The notes under the pieces were generated by a model that saw nothing but the letters and a program-made list of their open reading frames with translations, was not told the DNA's origin and ran no database searches. A DNA stretch of 64,000 nt, taken from NCBI GenBank assembly GCA_015501595.1, contig JADNRX010000216.1:28912-92911 (forward strand), written 5' to 3'. The position numbers and the translations under genes were made by a program. Within the stretch, counting starts at the first letter, position 1. Each line of letters opens with the position of its first letter. Positions 1 to 10,714 of this stretch are shown here, in pieces. The DNA is from Hymenopellis radicata (taxonomy: Eukaryota; Basidiomycota; Agaricomycetes; Agaricales; Physalacriaceae).

Positions 1-977
1 TCGATCGTCTGATTATCGTCTTCGGACCCGCCGTGGCGCAGCAGGTGTTCAAGGAAGGGGCCGTCTTGAGTACCGTTCGGATGTTGCATCTCGTTACTCA
101 GGCATACCTGGCAAAGATAATTCACGCTTCAACCATAGACAACACCGTGCGAGAGACGACCATCTTCTTGGAACACGCCTTCGTTTATCTCGTCTATCGC
201 TCTGTTTTAAAGTATGCCATTCGAACGGAGCAACAGATGAAGCGCTTTCTTACATCCGAACTCTTGGCCACGACGTCCTGGAAAGCATACAACAAGCACC
301 TCAACGACATGACGGTGTTGTACAAGCTGTATCAACATCACCCGGTAACAATTTGCGATGGGCCTGAGGTGAGTCTGTTCTCGTTAGCATGTTGAAGGTT
401 TTCGTATTCATGTGAGGAACAGTGTCCTAATCTCGATAGCCCCGAGCCATATCCTCTGCGCGTATGTTCTGGGTGTGCGGTATACTATTACTGCTCCGAA
501 GCGTGCCAAAAGCGTGCTTGGGAAGCCCGTCATCGGGAGATATGTCCTAGTTATCAGGAAGCGCGCGAATGTACGTCCTGGCACTCTCAGGTCTTCGTGC
601 AAATTGTTCTGACAACTTGGATAGTCAACCTAAGCCAAGCTGTCACGTCGCGCGACAACTTATTTTTCTGCTATATTAGGCGAGAAGTGATGCGTGCCCA
701 TGTTGACGCTGACAAGTCGCTCGTCCGCCATCTGGACTTTTCCAAGTTTCCACCTGTCGTGGAACTGAGGACCATAGATTCGTACAATACAGCAGGCACG
801 CCCGAGCATGACCAGTTCCGAGTCCCAGAATTGCCAAACAATGGCGGCGGTGTGCCAATGGTGACCATCATGCCGCTGGGAGACAATGATATGAAAAGGG
901 TGGAAAGATATAATGATGATATCAGTTGCAGAGGAGTAATCACATACAATTCTTTGGTTACATTTCGTAATGATTAG
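1..977 (+). CDS. MYND-type zinc-finger protein, 5' end outside the window
   Basis: The reading frame is open from the window edge, so the start is missing. Two exons are visible: up to 368, then 423-977, joined by a 54-base GT-AG intron in phase 0. Shortly after the join lies a MYND zinc finger: the cysteine pair CSGC, then YYYCSEACQKRAWEARH and a closing REIC, giving the expected series of metal-binding Cys/His residues. MYND fingers usually bind short proline-containing peptides in partner proteins; many agaric genomes carry families of such proteins with unknown roles. The stretch before the finger is helical and has no domain I recognise. About 130 residues follow the finger and end in RND at 977. 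It converges on the hydrolase gene that ends at 1264; the 286 bases between hold no gene. Confidence 0.75.
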
Positions 978-1263
978 GGTGCTTCGCTGTTTCCGCCGCA
1001 AGCTCCTCCAATGCACCCGGAGGTCGCATCAGGACGGAGGCCAGGTGAGCGTTGTTGTGAGGTTGTAACGTCCTATAGCTATTTTAGTACGGTGTAGCGC
1101 ACAAGAAGACAACAATTTCCACAACTTACGAAACAGTGTGGTCGACCTTCAAAGTTGACGAATTTTAGTAGCCATTATGTATTCGCTGTTATATGTACAC
1201 TGACAACAAATTAAACGAACATACTCTCTACGATAATCCAGTCCAGATCATAAATACCCGTCC

Positions 1264-4200
1264 TTACTTCGTAAACCTGCCCAACAACTTGCCCCCTCCC
1301 TGCATCAACTGGTCCACCCTCTTCTTCCCAACCACACTCCCCAGCGCATTCGTCGCCGTCGCCACATACGGCGAACTCGCAAACCCTCCTCCATGACTCT
1401 GAGTATTCGGAGGCTGCGAACTCTGTCCAGGCTGAGGATGGTATGCAGACTCTTCCCTCTGATGATTAGGATAAGTCGAGTGTGGCTGCGACCACGGCTC
1501 ATTCCCCCCTCCTCCCGGTCCATACGACGGATTGTATCCCACTCCTCCTCCATACGGCTGAGGTGCAGGAGGCGCATACGGCGCATCATACCCTCCAGAC
1601 CCATACCCGCCTCCAAACGGCGGCTGCGGCGCATACATACCGCCCCCAAACGGCTCCGCCTGCGGTTGCGGATACCCGCCCGCATCAGGCTGTGGCATCC
1701 CCGGCGAACTCGGCAGCGGCATCATATGCAGGTTCGGCGACGGCGACATACTCTGCGGACGCGCATACACCGCATACTGCGCAGTGCTCGGCGCTTGTCC
1801 CCACTCGGATGGGGGCCATTGTGGCGAACTGGAGGGCGGCCGCGGTGGCTCGTATGGCGTGCTTGATCCCGGTTCATAGGGTGAACTTGAACCAGGGCGC
1901 GGAATCTCATATGGAGAACTCGACCCAGGACGTGGCGGTCCATAGGGTGCATCGTAAGACGCGAAATTCGAAGGCGGATGATGACCAGGTACAGGCGGCG
2001 GCCGCATCGAATTCGCCGTACTAGGTCGATGTGAATTCGGCAAAGGCGGAGGAGGGTATCCTCCTGGAACAGTACCTAGTCTTCCTCCTGCTGATCCAGG
2101 TCTACCTCCTGCTAGATTCGCCGCCGATGGTCTCTTCGCCAATGCCGGATGGACTGGAGGAGGAGGACGTGCGACTGTCGTGTACGTTGCTGTGGGGTGC
2201 GCATGGTGCACGGGAGGAGGAGTAATGTCAATAATTCCTGATCCTGTCGGAGGAGATATTGGTCTAGTGCTGGAGGGAACTGTAGGAGGTCCATAGGATG
2301 AGTTCTCATACGAAGATGTTGGACCATATAGCGAAGAGTTTGCTGGAGGATAAGGAGATGTAGATGACGGCGTATACGATGGACGAGATGAAGGACCATG
2401 CCCTGACATCTCGGGTGGCATATAACTTGACGCGCCCGGAGCTGGCGCCGTGTACCCCGATGTCGCTGGTGCTGCATACGACGACGGTGAATGTGGCTGG
2501 CCATACCCAGAGGCGACAGATGAATTACGAGCCAAGTTCTGTCTCGCAAACTCGTCAGTCATCGAACCAACAGGATCACTCGTATTAGGATCTCCATATC
2601 CTGCAAAGCCAGGACTTGAGGGCTGTGATCCATAGACCCAGGACTCGACACACGCGGACCCATAAATCCAGGACTGGACGGCTGTGATCCCAAGAATCCT
2701 GGACTCGACGGTTGAGATCCCGAGCCGACAGTCGACGGCCCCGCACCCAAGAAACTCGGACTTCCCGGAGAATGTCTTCCGCCCAAGGAGCTTCCTGGAG
2801 AATGCCTCCCATCTAGACCAACAGAAGCTGGACGGGCGCCCAGGAAACCCGGGCTCGAAGGCTGATGGGGGTGATTAACTGACGGGTACCGTGTGTCAGA
2901 TGTCGGGGTGGGCACTTCCACCGTTGGTGTCCGCGAAGATGCGCTGATTGGTGTTGTAGTTGATACTGCAGGTGCTGGCGCAGTGACGGGTGGTGTGGTT
3001 GATACGATAGGTGCAGGTGCTGGTTGCGATGATGCAGCAGTTGAAGCAACATCGGGCGTTTCTTCCGCCTCCAACGAATACGGTGGTGGCGGCGGCTCAT
3101 CTCCGTCGGTCGTCGGCTGGGTCTTAACCCATTCATCGTATCCTCCTCCTCCTCCTCCGCTCCCACTTCCACCCGCACTAGGAGAAGCGACTTGCTCTTC
3201 ATACCTCGGCCGAGTTGCCCAATAATCGTCCAGTTCCTTGGAGGGAAAACTTTCATGAATCATACGTTCGCTTCGCAAGCCTTCAGCAGCGAAACCGCAT
3301 ATACGCATATACCTAAGAAATGGTTATAATGGAATTGAAGAAAAATAGAAGACATACCAATCTGGAGGTAAATCGTAACCATCCTCGTCAAGCGCCATAA
3401 ATCGCCACTTGTCTGAATGAGGGAGATTCCGCTTCTTGGAGACGACAGGCATGAATGCAGTCCCTTCGTCGTATCTGATGTATGTGTAAGAAAAAAAAAT
3501 AGATCTAGAAAGGTGCACGTACTCGTCCCACATCGCGCCATAGATTGTGCGCACACCCAATCTCTTCGCATGGAAAATCTGTTTCCACAAAAACCTACCG
3601 CCATTTCGCTTGATATCATTGAAGCCCCATTTCCCTTCAGAAAGATTGTAACCCGAACCGCCGGGCAAAACAACTGGCACATAATCCACCCTCCTCCCTT
3701 GCTGCTCATTGAATCGCTTGATTGCTTCGACGTCGCCCTTCATCCTCCCCTCTGCCCAATCTTCCACTTCTCGTTCGCCGTTGTACCGTCCTATGGTCCA
3801 TGGGCTGATCGCATCCACTTCTCCGAGCCACACATTCCTCCATGCTTCATCTCGACTCATATCGCCGTCCAATGTGCGCCAATTCGAGGGCGTGCCAGCA
3901 TATATATACAATCCGCCAGGAGTCATAGCGCGTAGGGAACGCATAATGGCGGTAACAAGCCCGGGAGTGTGGTGCGCATCGGACATTCCAAAGCCCCACA
4001 GCGCGAGGACAGGACTCCCGCGTTCGTGAAGATAGGAGGGTGATGTAAGGATGCGTCTGTTGTGCAAGAGATGGTGCCAGTCCTGTTCTAGGATGCGCTG
4101 GATGCGGTCTGCAGGGACACCAGAGACGTCGTACATGATCGCCCAGACTCTGCCCTCCTGCTCTGCCGCCGCACGGACGAGCTCGCCCACCTCGTCGCGT

Positions 4201-4752
4201 ATCCTGATCATCCCGCGTCCGCCTTCGCTTTCGCCGCCGGGAGCGGTATCGCACTGCCCTGCGAAGCGCTGTAGGAAAACACCGTCGACGCCGTGCTCCG
4301 CCATCCAGTGGAAATGCCGCTGCACCGTCTTTGGATGCCGCGAAGAGAATAGTTGCGCGCCGTGGAGGCCGGGCGCATCAAAGAGCTCATCGGATTCATA
4401 TGAGGAGACGTCTGGCCAGAGATCTGTGTTGGGCCGTCCACCGCACGGAATGGGCTCGTTGAACCAGTGTAGCCAGCCATGGTGTCCTAGAGCAGATGGT
4501 GAGTAATGTGGCGCTGTCAAATCCGCGGACGCACCTGGACCGACGGGTTCGCCATCTCCTGCACAAGTAAACCTTTTGAATTATGAGTTCAAAGAATGGT
4601 CCGAGTTAATATGAGATACTCACCAGCCCTGATATCCAACTAAAAACTTGTCATGGATCGTGGCGGGGTTGGCTCTGTAAAGTCAGACTCTTTGCTTGCC
4701 CTTGGCGTTGAGAGACGCACCTCTTGATCGTTTTATTCGTGTTCGTCGCCAT
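1264..4752 (-). CDS. GH71/GH99-like glycoside hydrolase with long disordered Pro/Ser/Gly/Tyr-rich tail
   Basis: Reading back from ATG at 4752, the exons are 4752-4721, 4674-4624, 4572-4535, 4486-3523, 3474-3358 and 3312 onward, joined by five introns of 45-51 bases. The N-terminal ~400 residues match the fungal 'GH71/99-like' fold: GYQGW, the split block GWFTCAGDGEPVG, HHGWLHWF, DLWPD, LFSSRHPKTV and DGVFLQRF, ending near DLPPDWY. These proteins are presumed to cleave glycans, but the substrate of this subgroup is not known to me. There is no signal peptide, so it is probably intracellular. From about 3160 down to 1264 the protein is low complexity: first Ser/Pro repeats of the type SQPSSPGFLG, then Pro/Gly/Tyr-rich sequence, ending in a short basic tail (GKKRVDQ...LLGRFTK). 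The Ser/Pro repeat changes frame near 2600-2660. A very short intron or a one-base error would explain it. Confidence 0.75.
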
Positions 4753-5061
4753 CCGAATTAATAGGAAGGAAAATGTAATGTACGATGATGGTGGTAGGAA
4801 GAAAGGAAGCTGGGCCTGGCGGCGATCGACGTGTAGCTATCACATGATCTTAACCTGTCCATCTGCCAGTGTCAGTGCCTTGTCAAGAACAGATGGTTAC
4901 CACTGCCACAGGTTTCGTAGTGGTAAGTATCTACGGCCTGACGGTACTGTGCCACGGAGCTGTCGTGAAGTTAGCTATAACATCTAATCACTGTCTTGAC
5001 CTGTGCATCGATATCATGACTCATGTTCTTCTTACAGCAGTATATCGACAGCACAACAATA

Positions 5062-5875
5062 TCATAATTTGGCTTTCGAAAGAAACCTATCAAGAGTCTC
5101 CGCCGAAAAATGCGCAACCTGCAACACCTCGTCTCCCCTCTCAAAATCTATCAAACCTCGATAAAACGAATCCAACGCCTCATTCCTATGCGTCCCCTCA
5201 CTCCCCGTCCCTTTCTCAAAAACAGTCCCTTTAGCACTGCCCCGAAAACAGAACGCATCCCAATCAAATAGTACATCCGGCCTGAGATACATGGACTCCC
5301 TCAACGCTGGTGTCTCGACGATAGTTTTGGCGATAAGCGTATGCGTGGGAGTAGGCGCGACGCGATGCCGTGGAGATGGGTACACCTCGTCCATGAAGAT
5401 CGCAATATTTCCTAACGATGACACTACAGCAGCAAGGTTCGAGACCCACACCGTTCGGTCGGGTCGCCTTCGAAGATAATGCCTCGCGATCCCGCCTACC
5501 AGCATCTTGGTGAGCCCGTGAGAGAGCGCCGAGGGAATAATACATGTCAATCCTAGATGAAGTACTGGATCTGGGAGAGACGGAATAGGTAACTTGGAAC
5601 ATCAATACATTGAATATATGCGTTGACGTTCTGCTCACCAATACAGCAGAACTAAACCCAATCATCTCGCCAGTGTCCTTCAAACGAACGCAGACCATAA
5701 CCTTGTCCGCGAGCGATCTCACGGGGTCGTCCAAGGAAAGACACTGATAATTTGGCAAGCGGCCTTCATCGATCTGGAATGAGCTCGCCGCCACTTGACG
5801 CAACTCGCGAATGAACCTCCTGCAGTTGTCTACAGACAGGTTCGTCGAAGGTCTGTGATGGTAGGAGACTATCAT
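5062..5875 (-). CDS. acyltransferase-like (GNAT-fold?) protein of an agaric-specific family
   Basis: Exons are 5875-5639 and 5592-5062, with a 46-base intron at 5593-5638. I chose the ATG at 5875 (MIVSYHH) because relatives that I recall begin with a similar short motif; an in-frame ATG at 5950 would add 25 residues. Landmarks are NCRRF, RELRQVAASSF, LPNYQCLSLDDP, then LHLGLTCIIPS after the splice and HGLTKMLV. The last part ends in DEVLQVAHFS. This is a conserved but uncharacterised basidiomycete family. The order of strands around LHLGL and the helix after it are reminiscent of GNAT acetyltransferases, but that is inference. No signal peptide or membrane span is visible. The 309 bases between this gene and the hydrolase start hold nothing I recognise, and 5951-6335 is a divergent promoter region shared with the coiled-coil gene. 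Confidence 0.65.
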
Positions 5876-6335
5876 GTCTAGCCGCCTAGGGGCGGATTCA
5901 GTCGCAATGGATACGAAAATATACTCTCCACACCTTTCCCGGGCACCCATGGTGGCTTGATCCAGCAGTTACCTCCACCATCTTTATAAGCCACAAAAAT
6001 CATTCCCAGCATCCCCGCGCTTGATAATGCCCCACAATTACCCACTCATTACCGGAATAACTTAAAGCGACGTGAAAGTCACCGACGCGTTCACGCGCCG
6101 CCGGAGATCCAAACAAATCCAGACATGATACTCATCAGCGGACTCGAGTGATGACTTTTGACAACGTGATTAGAGAGGATGCTGTTAAATAGCCTCTCGT
6201 TAGCACCAGCACGTCGCCGCTCTACTTCCTCTCTCACCGATCGTCACAATCTGTCTGCGTGTCAACCACACAACCTCGACGCCACATCCGGCTTCTCTGA
6301 TTCCATCCCCTCATTCAACGGATTCGGAGACGAGC

Positions 6336-7218
6336 ATGTCCACGCAGCAGGACGTCGGCGTCGATGGATGGGCCGCGTATCATCCATACGACCTTTCGTA
6401 CGATTATCCGTATTACCCTGGGACCGCAATCACGACTGGCGCTAGCCATTACGACGCATCCGAATCCTCATCCGTATCCGGGACGAGTACGACTCCCGGG
6501 GGCCCGTGTTCGAGTGGAGGAGAAGGCGACGAGATCCAGAAACAGATACAGGCTTTGCAGCTGCAGGTGTACGGTACGTTCCAAGTTTTTCAAGCTTTGT
6601 ACTCCGGCTGAGGGAGAATATAGTCCATCAGCAATCGGCGGAGGTGAATCAGAAATGTGCGTCTTACCCGCTTGACTATGCATGTAAGGGCGCGTGAACT
6701 GCTGCCTAGTAAATAAAGAACTGCGACATCGGAATGAGGAGCTAAGCGCGGAACTGGAGGTGTACGAGGAGGACCTACAGGTTGCTGAAGAAGCGCGGGA
6801 TCAAGCGCTGGGTGTGTGGTCTTGCTTCTCATAAACCTGAGGCGAGTGACAGAAGTTGACGATATAGAGGCATCGAAAAAGCTCTGTCGAGAGCTGGAGC
6901 GTACCAAGAAGCGGTTGCGGAATAAAGTGGTCGGTTCGTCGTTTCCATTCTACGCTATTTTCGTATCTAACGACACGACAAGCGCTTCGAGGTCTCGTAG
7001 AACGTGAACGGCGGGAGCGACGCCTGACTTCTATGCAGGAGTACAACACGATACGGAGGGAGAGACAACGTCTGGACAAGATTGTTTATGAGGACGAGGA
7101 CGAAGATTTGGAAGACGCGGTTGCAGACCATATTATTGTCCTCGAGGATATCGAGGAGAGATACGAGAAGATGATGAGTGTCGGGGCGAAGACAGAGATG
7201 GCAATTGAGGTAGACTGA
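6336..7218 (+). CDS. coiled-coil protein of unknown function, several small exons
   Basis: The start at 6336 opens a Tyr/Ser/Gly-rich N-terminus (GWAAYHPYDLSYDYPYY), followed by the first heptad-rich piece (DEIQKQIQALQLQV). Short exons continue the coiled coil: KELRHRNEELSAELEVYEED near 6715-6810, then EVDDIEASKKLCRELERTKK near 6855-6927, then GLVERERRERRLTSMQEYN and an acidic end from about 6990 to 7218. Introns are about 45-60 bases, and the exact edges of the second exon (about 6612-6643) are uncertain. The whole is predicted to be one long, highly charged coiled coil of about 200 residues. I know no family for it; a scaffold or cytoskeletal role would be a guess. Confidence 0.55.
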
Positions 7219-7394
7219 TTCGAATTTTTATTTGAGAAAGGGCCGCTCGTGATTGGCCAGTTGTACGTTATAGCAGCACTATGATTCAATTACATTGGGG
7301 ATTGGACATCCATCGTGGTTCCAAGTTCGCGTGTTGCGGTCGACATGATGGTCACTAGACAGGCGAAGTCGCGCCACGTGCACGTGAGTCCCTG

Positions 7395-7402
7395 TATATA
7401 AT
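7395..7402 (+). promoter_or_regulatory. possible TATA box of the 7531 gene
   Basis: TATATAAT lies about 130 bases before the ATG at 7531, downstream of a CACGTG-like pair at 7374-7386. It is the only strong AT-rich core motif in this 300-base intergenic stretch. Inference only. Confidence 0.3.
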
Positions 7403-7530
7403 TGGGCTTGGGCGAAGTCCTTCCTTCCTACCTTCATCTTCTGCGCGTTACGCGTTACCTCTCGTTTCTCCTCCCCCGCGTACGCACATATTGTACATCG
7501 TCTCCTTACTGAACTGACCAACCTAGCAGA

Positions 7531-8235
7531 ATGCCAAGACACCCTCGCAACACCTATCGACCTCACTCCCGCCAGAATCCCTATGTCCTTCAACTGCACC
7601 CGCCCAACAGGATAGCCCGCCGCGAGCTCGCTTTTTTCGTCGTCCACCAGTTTCTCTTCGAATCCAACGAGAATTGCGACCTAGTCATCACCGAAATCGA
7701 ATACGACCTGATCTTTGCTGCCGTCTTCGACAAGAGCAGAGTCACCCACGCGAAACAGAGCGTCAAGCACTTAATCGATACAGCTCAAGTCCGCGATGGC
7801 GCGTTATACGTCGGCACGGCTCGGGTGGTCAGCGAGAAGGCTTTATCTCAGGCTCTTGTAGAGCTATCGTTCTGCTTAGACCCTGAAGAGATGGTTCAGG
7901 AGGCTGCCGCTCGGTATAGAGGGCTGCCGGAGGATCTTGTTCGAGTATGGCACGCCTCGCTTCTCTTACTCGCAATCGTGGAGCCCGCCGCACAAAACAT
8001 CCTATCCTCTACTCACGCTTCTATCAATCCCTTCACCGACGCCGATGACTTTCAAGTTCAACCACCTGCTCGTCGCCGTACTTCGACGTCTTTATCAACG
8101 CCCTCTCCTCCATCAGTCTCCTGCTGCGCTGCCAATTCAGCGGTAGAATCACCACATGGTAGCCCCCAGAGCCAAGAATCCAAGCCCGTCGCGATTATGT
8201 CTATGTTGTTACCAATGATCTTCGGCTCCGCGTAA
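7531..8235 (+). CDS. unknown-family protein, intact member (234 residues)
   Basis: A single uninterrupted exon. It belongs to the same unnamed family as the broken copies at 11096-11885, 23070-23593 and 26582-27385. The shared pattern is an L-T-E-x-E/D-F/Y block, a W/L...A-x-V-x-G/D-x-x-Y/L-V strand, an AL...L...F stretch and the signature F/Y-x-G-L/I-P-E/D-x-L/V-V-R-x-W-H near the end of the domain (here RYRGLPEDLVRVWH). The N-terminus is basic and the C-terminal 70 residues are Ser/Pro-rich and look disordered. No signal peptide, membrane span or known domain is visible. It is the only one of the four copies without a reading-frame lesion, so it may be the functional member. The function is unknown. 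Confidence 0.65.
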   Translation: MPRHPRNTYRPHSRQNPYVLQLHPPNRIARRELAFFVVHQFLFESNENCDLVITEIEYDLIFAAVFDKSRVTHAKQSVKHLIDTAQVRDGALYVGTARVVSEKALSQALVELSFCLDPEEMVQEAAARYRGLPEDLVRVWHASLLLLAIVEPAAQNILSSTHASINPFTDADDFQVQPPARRRTSTSLSTPSPPSVSCCAANSAVESPHGSPQSQESKPVAIMSMLLPMIFGSA

Positions 8236-8608
8236 CGAACGAGGAGATGGGCGAACCGCTGGGAGTCGTTGAACCGGTGTTGGCTTGAAGATTTTATTAT
8301 CGGTTTGTACACTTCTATAGATCCAACTACATATTCTCCGTTTATCCTAGCATTGTGGCGCGTGTCATCTTTATATGAAATTTTACTTTGTCATACTTTC
8401 TCCGTACAAATGAGGTACGACTTGGCGGTAGACATCGCATGGTGCGCCACATTTCCCGGCCAAGATATTAGATGCGGATATGTGCTCGAGGAGATCAGCT
8501 CATAGCCAGCTGACCATGTTAGAGTACCGAAACAACTGCTATCAGCTTGAGATTTACTTCTGTACAGTATGAGGAGAATCAATCTAGATACAATGTACTA
8601 GACACTTT

Positions 8609-10210
8609 TCAAATGAAGACAGTACCTTCCGTGAAGAACTCCACCACCTGCTTCACAATTGAAACATTAAATCCAGCATTCTTGATAGTGCGCAGGTGAG
8701 CAACATCATCGTCAGACAAATTGGGAAGCCGTGATTGGGGATGGATCGTGAAGGAGACCGACTCCATACCAGTCCGCACACGAATCATGTCCACGATGGA
8801 CGCATCCATAAAGCGCCAGGGATCTTTAAGATTCGACCTGAACGCGAAGGATTGGAGATTCGGAACAAGGCGTGGACGCGAAAGCTCGTTGGAAGCTCTG
8901 TCGGCCAAGCGATGAAGTAGGACGTTCAGAGCTTCGTCCGACGACGTGGCAAGCCCTGACTCCACCGCCTCATCTGACGATGCGACAAACTCTCCCTCCA
9001 GTATGAGGAAGCCGCCGTAGCCGTTGATGTTGATGGAAAGGTTCTGTAGACCAGGAACGACTTGTAGGATTTCTGGCATCGAACCTATTGAGAGTTCACA
9101 GTTGTGAATGGTCAAGGACAACAGTGGGCATTGGGAAACGTGCAGGAATTGGGAAATGATCGGTAATGAGGGGTCTAGTAATTCATCGAGGGTTTCAATT
9201 TGCCCAGCTTCGAGATGTTGGAGATTGGGAAGGGTGAACAGGTTGAGCTGAGTGCACTGTTGGAGGCGCAACGTGCTCAGATGTGAATGAAGGTACCGAG
9301 TTTTGGAGTCGTCATTGGGAATGACTGTCCTGGAACGATCTGCCAGGTAGGTGAGCTTGGGTGATGACATCAAAACCCTGAATGCGGCTGGTGTAACTGA
9401 ATCTGAGGTAAACGATTTGAGTTGAGAACCATCGAGCTTGAAAACAGCACAGCTTATTTTCGCCTTTGTTAAAGAAGGAGCAATCTCGAAAGGACCGCCT
9501 TCAATGTGATCGTCCTGGCCCAAAAGCCAGTGTGCAAAAAATTCGAGTTCCTCCAACTTCGGCAGCCTCCCACGAAGAGCCGACATCGATTGAGTAAACG
9601 CGCGCGCCGTGCAGGTAAACGAGGCGTACTGCCACCGCTCTGAGTGCTGTACGAGCTCGTCAAGGATAAGGCGACCGAGGTAAATGCTCTCGCGAGTCTC
9701 ATTCCAGATGAAATGGAATCGCAGTGGTAGCGAGCGAGAGCGCTCAAGCACATCTCTTAACAAGGATAGGCCCCCTTGACCTATACGCGTAAGTCGTAGG
9801 CCTGTCCACAGATGAGGATCCTGCGCAGCCATGCGCCATTTTTGGCAAACGCGACGGATTCTCCAAAGCGAATCCGTCGGATCACGAACGTTAAGCCACG
9901 TATAATCAGGTTCACCCGATTGCGCTAAAGTGTATAGGAATATTTCCTGTAGGATCTCGAGGGGCAGACGACGAAGAGGTGAGAGAGCACCGGAGATGTG
10001 CTGCTGGCGCTCTTTTAGAAGTCGTCGCTCATTGTCGAGCATTGTTTTTCTGAGATCGAGCGCTTTCGGGAGTTTCTCCTGCATAGCAGACAGAGCAGCT
10101 ATCTCGGTATCGAGACGTGCGAGGTAGGGATCAATGGAAAGCCCGTACTCGCGCAACATGGGCATGTCGGAAGCGGCCGGAGGCTCATTGGAGAGGATAT
10201 GTGCTTTCAC
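8609..10210 (-). CDS. F-box protein with leucine-rich C-terminal half
   Basis: After a coiled-coil region (LARLDTEIAALSAMQEKL...MLDNERRLL) comes a clear F-box, SPLRRLPLEILQEIFLYTL, followed by VCQKWRMAAQDPHLW. That layout is typical of the large agaric F-box families, whose members act as substrate adaptors of SCF ubiquitin ligases. The remaining ~380 residues hold irregular leucine-rich repeats (LPKLEELEFF, LPNLQHLEAGQ, CPLLSLTIHNC). The frame opens at a non-ATG codon at 10210; the first good ATG in frame is at 10165 (MPMLREYG). A further upstream exon is also possible, because a TATAG acceptor-like site lies near 10255. The stop is at 8609. This is one long exon with no lesion. Confidence 0.8.
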   Translation of the reverse strand: MKAHILSNEPPAASDMPMLREYGLSIDPYLARLDTEIAALSAMQEKLPKALDLRKTMLDNERRLLKERQQHISGALSPLRRLPLEILQEIFLYTLAQSGEPDYTWLNVRDPTDSLWRIRRVCQKWRMAAQDPHLWTGLRLTRIGQGGLSLLRDVLERSRSLPLRFHFIWNETRESIYLGRLILDELVQHSERWQYASFTCTARAFTQSMSALRGRLPKLEELEFFAHWLLGQDDHIEGGPFEIAPSLTKAKISCAVFKLDGSQLKSFTSDSVTPAAFRVLMSSPKLTYLADRSRTVIPNDDSKTRYLHSHLSTLRLQQCTQLNLFTLPNLQHLEAGQIETLDELLDPSLPIISQFLHVSQCPLLSLTIHNCELSIGSMPEILQVVPGLQNLSININGYGGFLILEGEFVASSDEAVESGLATSSDEALNVLLHRLADRASNELSRPRLVPNLQSFAFRSNLKDPWRFMDASIVDMIRVRTGMESVSFTIHPQSRLPNLSDDDVAHLRTIKNAGFNVSIVKQVVEFFTEGTVFI

Positions 10211-10254
10211 AGCATCAGGTAGTTCTGGCGTATACGTTGAGCAATGTGGCGCCT

Positions 10255-10714
10255 ATACAAAGACGAAGATTAGAGAATTGGCAAAGACTCATAATGCTAG
10301 CAGCCCGCACCATCGTAGAATTCGTCGAAATTTTTGGAAGACTGACACTAACAGCCCCAAGAGAACGTGTCGTCTGTGTTTTGTCGTGGTGCTAAATCAA
10401 GGTGTTCCTTGGCACGTGGCGGGAAGATGCCCCCTTCGTCACACATGGCACATCTTTGCTTTATGTGCGATGACATCGTTTCATCGCTTTCGACTACCAC
10501 CAGGCGTCAATGCATCGACATAAGTACTGTGAACTTTCTCAGTGCTGCGCGTCCCATGTTGCTTTCGGTATCATACAAGATTCAGCCGAGGTTTTTGGCT
10601 GTCCTCTTTTGTGAGACGGTCCGGGAGCTTCAAATACCAAAGCTATGACATTCAGAGGATCGTCAGGATCGTCTGTAGGCTCCGGAGGGGATGGGAGCGC
10701 GACTCATTCTAGTT
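10255..10714. other. intergenic stretch, no gene recognised
   Basis: Between the F-box gene and the duplicated segment. No conserved reading frame or RNA gene is visible. It may contain the 5' leader of the F-box gene. Confidence 0.4.

Noticed and set aside
1393..2225. Plus-strand frames of 60-180 codons opposite the hydrolase tail
   Set aside because: Arg/Ala/His-rich shadows of the low-complexity Pro/Gly/Tyr codons on the minus strand.
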